A DNA stretch of 64,000 nucleotides from Duganella sp. SG902. Its GTDB lineage: Bacteria > Pseudomonadota > Gammaproteobacteria > Burkholderiales > Burkholderiaceae_D. How positions within the stretch are numbered: the stretch's first letter is position 1; each line of letters begins with the position of its first letter. Below, piece after piece: positions 61,359 to 64,000 of the stretch. The DNA lies in assembly GCF_013376005.1 (NCBI RefSeq), contig NZ_JABMJK010000001.1, positions 248,001 through 312,000 of the forward strand, given 5' to 3'. A program made the position numbers and the translations under genes. The notes below the pieces were generated by a model that worked only from the letters and a program-made list of their open reading frames with translations, was not told where the DNA came from and did no database searches.

Positions 61359-62447
61359 ATGCGCCATTCCTGCGCCCTCACCGCCCTGCTCATCGCCAGC
61401 GGCGCCTGCCCGGCCCAGACCGGCATCAGCCTGTACGGCATCGTCGATGTCGGCGTGCGCGGCAGCAACGGCCTCGGCGCCAACAACACCCCCACGGCCG
61501 ACCGTAGCGGCGCCGTCAGCAGCGGCGTCAATGAAACCAGCCGCTGGGGCCTGCGCGGCCGCGAAGCGCTGGGCGGCGGCTGGGCCGCGCTGGTGCGGTT
61601 GGAGGGCGGCGTCAACGCCGACACCGGCGCCTCGGCCAAGAGCGACCGCCTGTTCGACCGGCAGGCGTGGGCGGGACTGGAAACGCCCTACGGCACGCTG
61701 GCGGCGGGCCGCCAGACCAATCTGCTGTCGGACGCCCTGATCAGCGTCGATCCGCTCGGCAAGCGCGACGCCAGCTTCAACCCCAACGTCAACATCGCCG
61801 GCTTGAGCAACACCGCCTTCGGCACCCATTCCTTCGGCCGGCAGTACGGCCCCAGCGGCTACAACGACAACTTCTACCGCCTCGACAACACCCTCAAATA
61901 CACCGCCACCATCGGCTCGTGGCAGGCGCGCGCCGCCTGGTCATTCGGCGAGGTGGCGGGCGACAGCAGCGCCGGCTCCGCGCACGGCGTGGCGCTGGCC
62001 TATCAGCGGCCTGACTGGGTGGTGTCCGGGGCCACCTCGCAATTCCGCAGCCGCGAAGGCTTGCCGCTGGACGCCTGGACGCTGGGCGCGGCGCTGCGCG
62101 TCGACGGCTGGCAGTTCAAGGGCAATGCCGCGCGCAACAAGGCGGACACCGGCGCCGGCAAGACGGTCAGCCAGCGTGTGCTGTCGGCCGGCGTCAGCCG
62201 CGAGATCGTGGCCGGCCTGCTGGCCACCACCGCCTGGTACAGCGTGCGGCGCGAGGCCACCGGCCTGCGCGACGACGGCTTCGACCGCGCCTTCCTGTTT
62301 CTCGAAAAAACGCTGGCGCCACGCACCACCGCCTACGCCGAAGCCGATTACACCACCTGGCGCGGCGACGCCGCCGGCCAGACCGGCACCCGTCCCAACG
62401 ACCGCCACGGCAGCGGCCTGACGGTCGGCCTCATGCAAAAGTTTTAA
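61359..62447 (+). CDS. General porin (Gram-negative trimeric type)
   Basis: 362-aa outer-membrane porin. The signal peptide is at about 1-20 (SGACPAQTG); the mature N-terminus is ISLYGIVDVGVRG and the C-terminus ends in F (LMQKF), both hallmarks of betaproteobacterial porins. TSRWGLRGREALGGGW and RLFDRQAWAGLETPYGTLAAGRQ are the usual L3-region motifs. AAGGAG lies five bases before ATG 61359; the longer frame from 61272 has no export signal at its start. First gene of the unit with the binding protein and carrier. Confidence 0.9.
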   Translation: MRHSCALTALLIASGACPAQTGISLYGIVDVGVRGSNGLGANNTPTADRSGAVSSGVNETSRWGLRGREALGGGWAALVRLEGGVNADTGASAKSDRLFDRQAWAGLETPYGTLAAGRQTNLLSDALISVDPLGKRDASFNPNVNIAGLSNTAFGTHSFGRQYGPSGYNDNFYRLDNTLKYTATIGSWQARAAWSFGEVAGDSSAGSAHGVALAYQRPDWVVSGATSQFRSREGLPLDAWTLGAALRVDGWQFKGNAARNKADTGAGKTVSQRVLSAGVSREIVAGLLATTAWYSVRREATGLRDDGFDRAFLFLEKTLAPRTTAYAEADYTTWRGDAAGQTGTRPNDRHGSGLTVGLMQKF

Positions 62448-62465
62448 CGCAAACAAGGAGTTCTT

Positions 62466-63257
62466 ATGCGACCACATCACCTCAAACACGGCACGCTGGC
62501 GGCGCTGGCCGCCTTGGCGCTGACGCTGAGCGGCATGGCCCCGGCCGCCGAGCTGCGCGTCGTCAGCTCGGGCGGCTTCGCCCAGGCCTACAAGGACTTG
62601 TCCGCCCCTTACGAGCGCGCCAGCGGCGACCATCTGGTGTCCGCGTGGGGGCCGTCGATGGGCACGACCAGCAACGCCATCCCGGCGCGCCTGGCCCGGG
62701 GCGAGCCGATCGACGTGGTCATCATGGTGGGCGAGGCGCTCGACCGGCTGATGGCCGAGGGCCGCCTGGAACCGGGCAGCAAGGTGGTGCTGGCCGACTC
62801 GCCGATCGCCTGCGCCGTGCGCCATGGCGCGGCGCGGCCCGACATCGGCACCGTCGACGGCCTGCGCCAGGCCTTTCTGAGCGCGCGCCGCGTGGCCTAT
62901 TCCGACAGCGCCAGCGGCGAATACATCAAGCGCCAGCTGCTCGACAAGCTGGGCATCCGCCAGCAGATGGAGGGCAAGGCGGCGCAGATTCCCGCCACCC
63001 CGGTGGGCGAGATCATCGCCCACGGCGAGGCCGATTTCGGCTGCCAGCAGCGCAGCGAACTGCAGCCGGTGGCCGGCATCGACGTGGTCGGCCTGATCCC
63101 GCCGGAGGTGCAGCTGCGCACGCAGTTCGCCGGCGCGGTGGTGCGCGGCGCCAGCCAGCCGCAGGCCGCGCGCGCCCTGCTGCGCTTCCTGGCCTCGCCC
63201 GCGAACGCCGCCGCCATCGAGGCCACCGGCCTGGAGCCGGTCACGGCGCCACATTGA
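62466..63257 (+). CDS. ModA-like periplasmic substrate-binding protein without ABC partners
   Basis: 263-aa exported binding protein (signal peptide about 1-28, [10 protein letters not shown]). [44 protein letters not shown] and [20 protein letters not shown] match the molybdate-binding (ModA/SBP_bac_11) fold. No permease or ATPase gene follows; the next gene is an MFS carrier. It may bind an organic acid anion, either as a sensor or to deliver it to the carrier. AAGGAG precedes the ATG. Confidence 0.83.
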   Translation: MRPHHLKHGTLAALAALALTLSGMAPAAELRVVSSGGFAQAYKDLSAPYERASGDHLVSAWGPSMGTTSNAIPARLARGEPIDVVIMVGEALDRLMAEGRLEPGSKVVLADSPIACAVRHGAARPDIGTVDGLRQAFLSARRVAYSDSASGEYIKRQLLDKLGIRQQMEGKAAQIPATPVGEIIAHGEADFGCQQRSELQPVAGIDVVGLIPPEVQLRTQFAGAVVRGASQPQAARALLRFLASPANAAAIEATGLEPVTAPH

Positions 63258-63279
63258 CCATTTTTTCAGAAAGCGCATC

Positions 63280-64000
63280 ATGAACACGCACTCCACCGCC
63301 ACCGCCCCCCGTCACGCCGCCACGGCGCCGCCACGCCAGCCCTCCAGGCTGGGCGCCGTCATCCGCGTCACCAGCGGCAACTTCATCGAGATGTACGACT
63401 TCTTCCCGGCCGCCAGCGAGTACGCGGCGCTGATGATGACCTTCGCCACCTTTGGCGCCGGCTTCTTCATGCGGCCGCTGGGCGCCATCTTCCTCGGCAG
63501 CTATATCGACCGCATCGGCCGCCGCAAGGGGCTGGTGCTGACGCTGGGCATCATGGCCTCCGGCACGGCGCTGATCGCCTTCGTGCCCGGCTACGCCACC
63601 ATCGGCCTGCTGGCGCCGCTGCTGGTGTTGATCGGCCGCCTGCTGCAGGGTTTCTCGGCCGGCGTGGAGCTGGGCGGCGTGTCGGTCTATCTGTCGGAGA
63701 TGGCCACGCCGGGCAACAAGGGCTTCTATGTGAGCTGGCAATCGGCCAGCCAGCAGGTGGCGGTAATCTTTTCCGCCGCGCTGGGCTATGGCCTCAACCA
63801 CGCCATGCCCGGGGAGGTGATCGCCGACTGGGGCTGGCGCATCCCGTTCTTCATCGGCTGCTCGATCATCCCGGTGGTGTTCTACATCCGCCGCTCGCTG
63901 CAGGAAACCGAGGCCTACCTGGCGCAGAAAAGCCATCCGACCTTCCGCCAGATGATGCGCACCATCGCCGTCAACTGGCCGCTGGTGACGGTGGGCGCCA
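63280..64000 (+). CDS. MFS organic-acid symporter (partial, runs off the window)
   Basis: The 5' 240 codons of an MFS carrier of the metabolite:H+ symporter type. Motifs are [56 protein letters not shown] and [12 protein letters not shown], close to citrate/tricarballylate carriers (CitA/TcuC). Between [10 protein letters not shown] and [13 protein letters not shown] about 14 residues usual for transmembrane helix 1 are absent, so this copy may have an in-frame deletion. No strong RBS is visible. The frame is open to the last base. Confidence 0.87.
   Translation, partial: MNTHSTATAPRHAATAPPRQPSRLGAVIRVTSGNFIEMYDFFPAASEYAALMMTFATFGAGFFMRPLGAIFLGSYIDRIGRRKGLVLTLGIMASGTALIAFVPGYATIGLLAPLLVLIGRLLQGFSAGVELGGVSVYLSEMATPGNKGFYVSWQSASQQVAVIFSAALGYGLNHAMPGEVIADWGWRIPFFIGCSIIPVVFYIRRSLQETEAYLAQKSHPTFRQMMRTIAVNWPLVTVGA

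Noticed and set aside
1-64000. tRNA, rRNA, CRISPR arrays, prophage genes and transposases
   Set aside because: Intergenic gaps are short and none showed cloverleaf, rRNA, regular repeat-spacer or recombinase signatures on reading.

Overview
The window is GC-rich DNA from a Gram-negative bacterium. The gene content (two TonB/porin-type outer-membrane receptors, DUF1302/DUF1329 envelope proteins, a Reg_prop sensor kinase, bacteriohemerythrin, an OsmC-YcaO protein and many secreted glycosidases) best fits a betaproteobacterium of the Oxalobacteraceae (Massilia/Duganella type). This placement is an inference from gene content, not from a marker gene.

Layout. (1) 0-8.3 kb: a beta-propeller sensor kinase and LuxR-type response regulator, a secreted Cif/epoxide-hydrolase-like protein, a hybrid histidine kinase and an amino-acid permease. 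(2) 8.5-13.5 kb: a sodium/sugar symporter, a small periplasmic Cache protein, a hemerythrin behind a perfect FNR box, and an OsmC-YcaO fusion. (3) 13.6-33.0 kb: a carbohydrate locus with GH97, GH29, a flavin halogenase, a TonB-dependent receptor, a XylR-type regulator, GH3, a membrane-tethered AraC regulator, GH42, an esterase lipoprotein, GH27 and a second GH29. (4) 33.0-53.9 kb: a catabolic island with glutaryl-CoA dehydrogenase, a family III CoA transferase and ETF. It also holds a ring-hydroxylase/extradiol dioxygenase/aldehyde dehydrogenase/FAH-type hydrolase operon, a Zn-ADH/cupin/nitroreductase/DUF1185 operon, and an envelope cassette (DUF1302, DUF1329, YCF48-like, RND, Cache). (5) 53.9-60.3 kb: carbohydrate genes resume with GH27, a CE20-like acetylesterase and a GH31 probable alpha-xylosidase. 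(6) 60.3-64 kb: LysR, porin, a ModA-like binding protein and an MFS carrier cut by the window end.

How the parts work together. The glycosidases together could strip side chains (fucose, galactose, xylose, acetyl) and glucose from xyloglucan- or galactoside-type oligosaccharides. The TonB receptor and the sodium symporter would import the products. In the island, ring hydroxylation and cleavage would feed CoA-linked oxidation through GcdH and ETF, and the DUF1302-RND cassette would move a hydrophobic substrate across the envelope.

The strongest new observations are regulatory. A roughly 50-bp element is shared (41/50 by eye) between the gcdH promoter and the lysR/etfB intergenic region 16.6 kb away. 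A 28-bp perfect palindrome in front of the GntR gene has a core that recurs in the promoters of the ring-cleavage operon and the DUF1302 cassette. Together they suggest two local regulators that unify the island. All homology calls come from reading the sequence; no database search was run.
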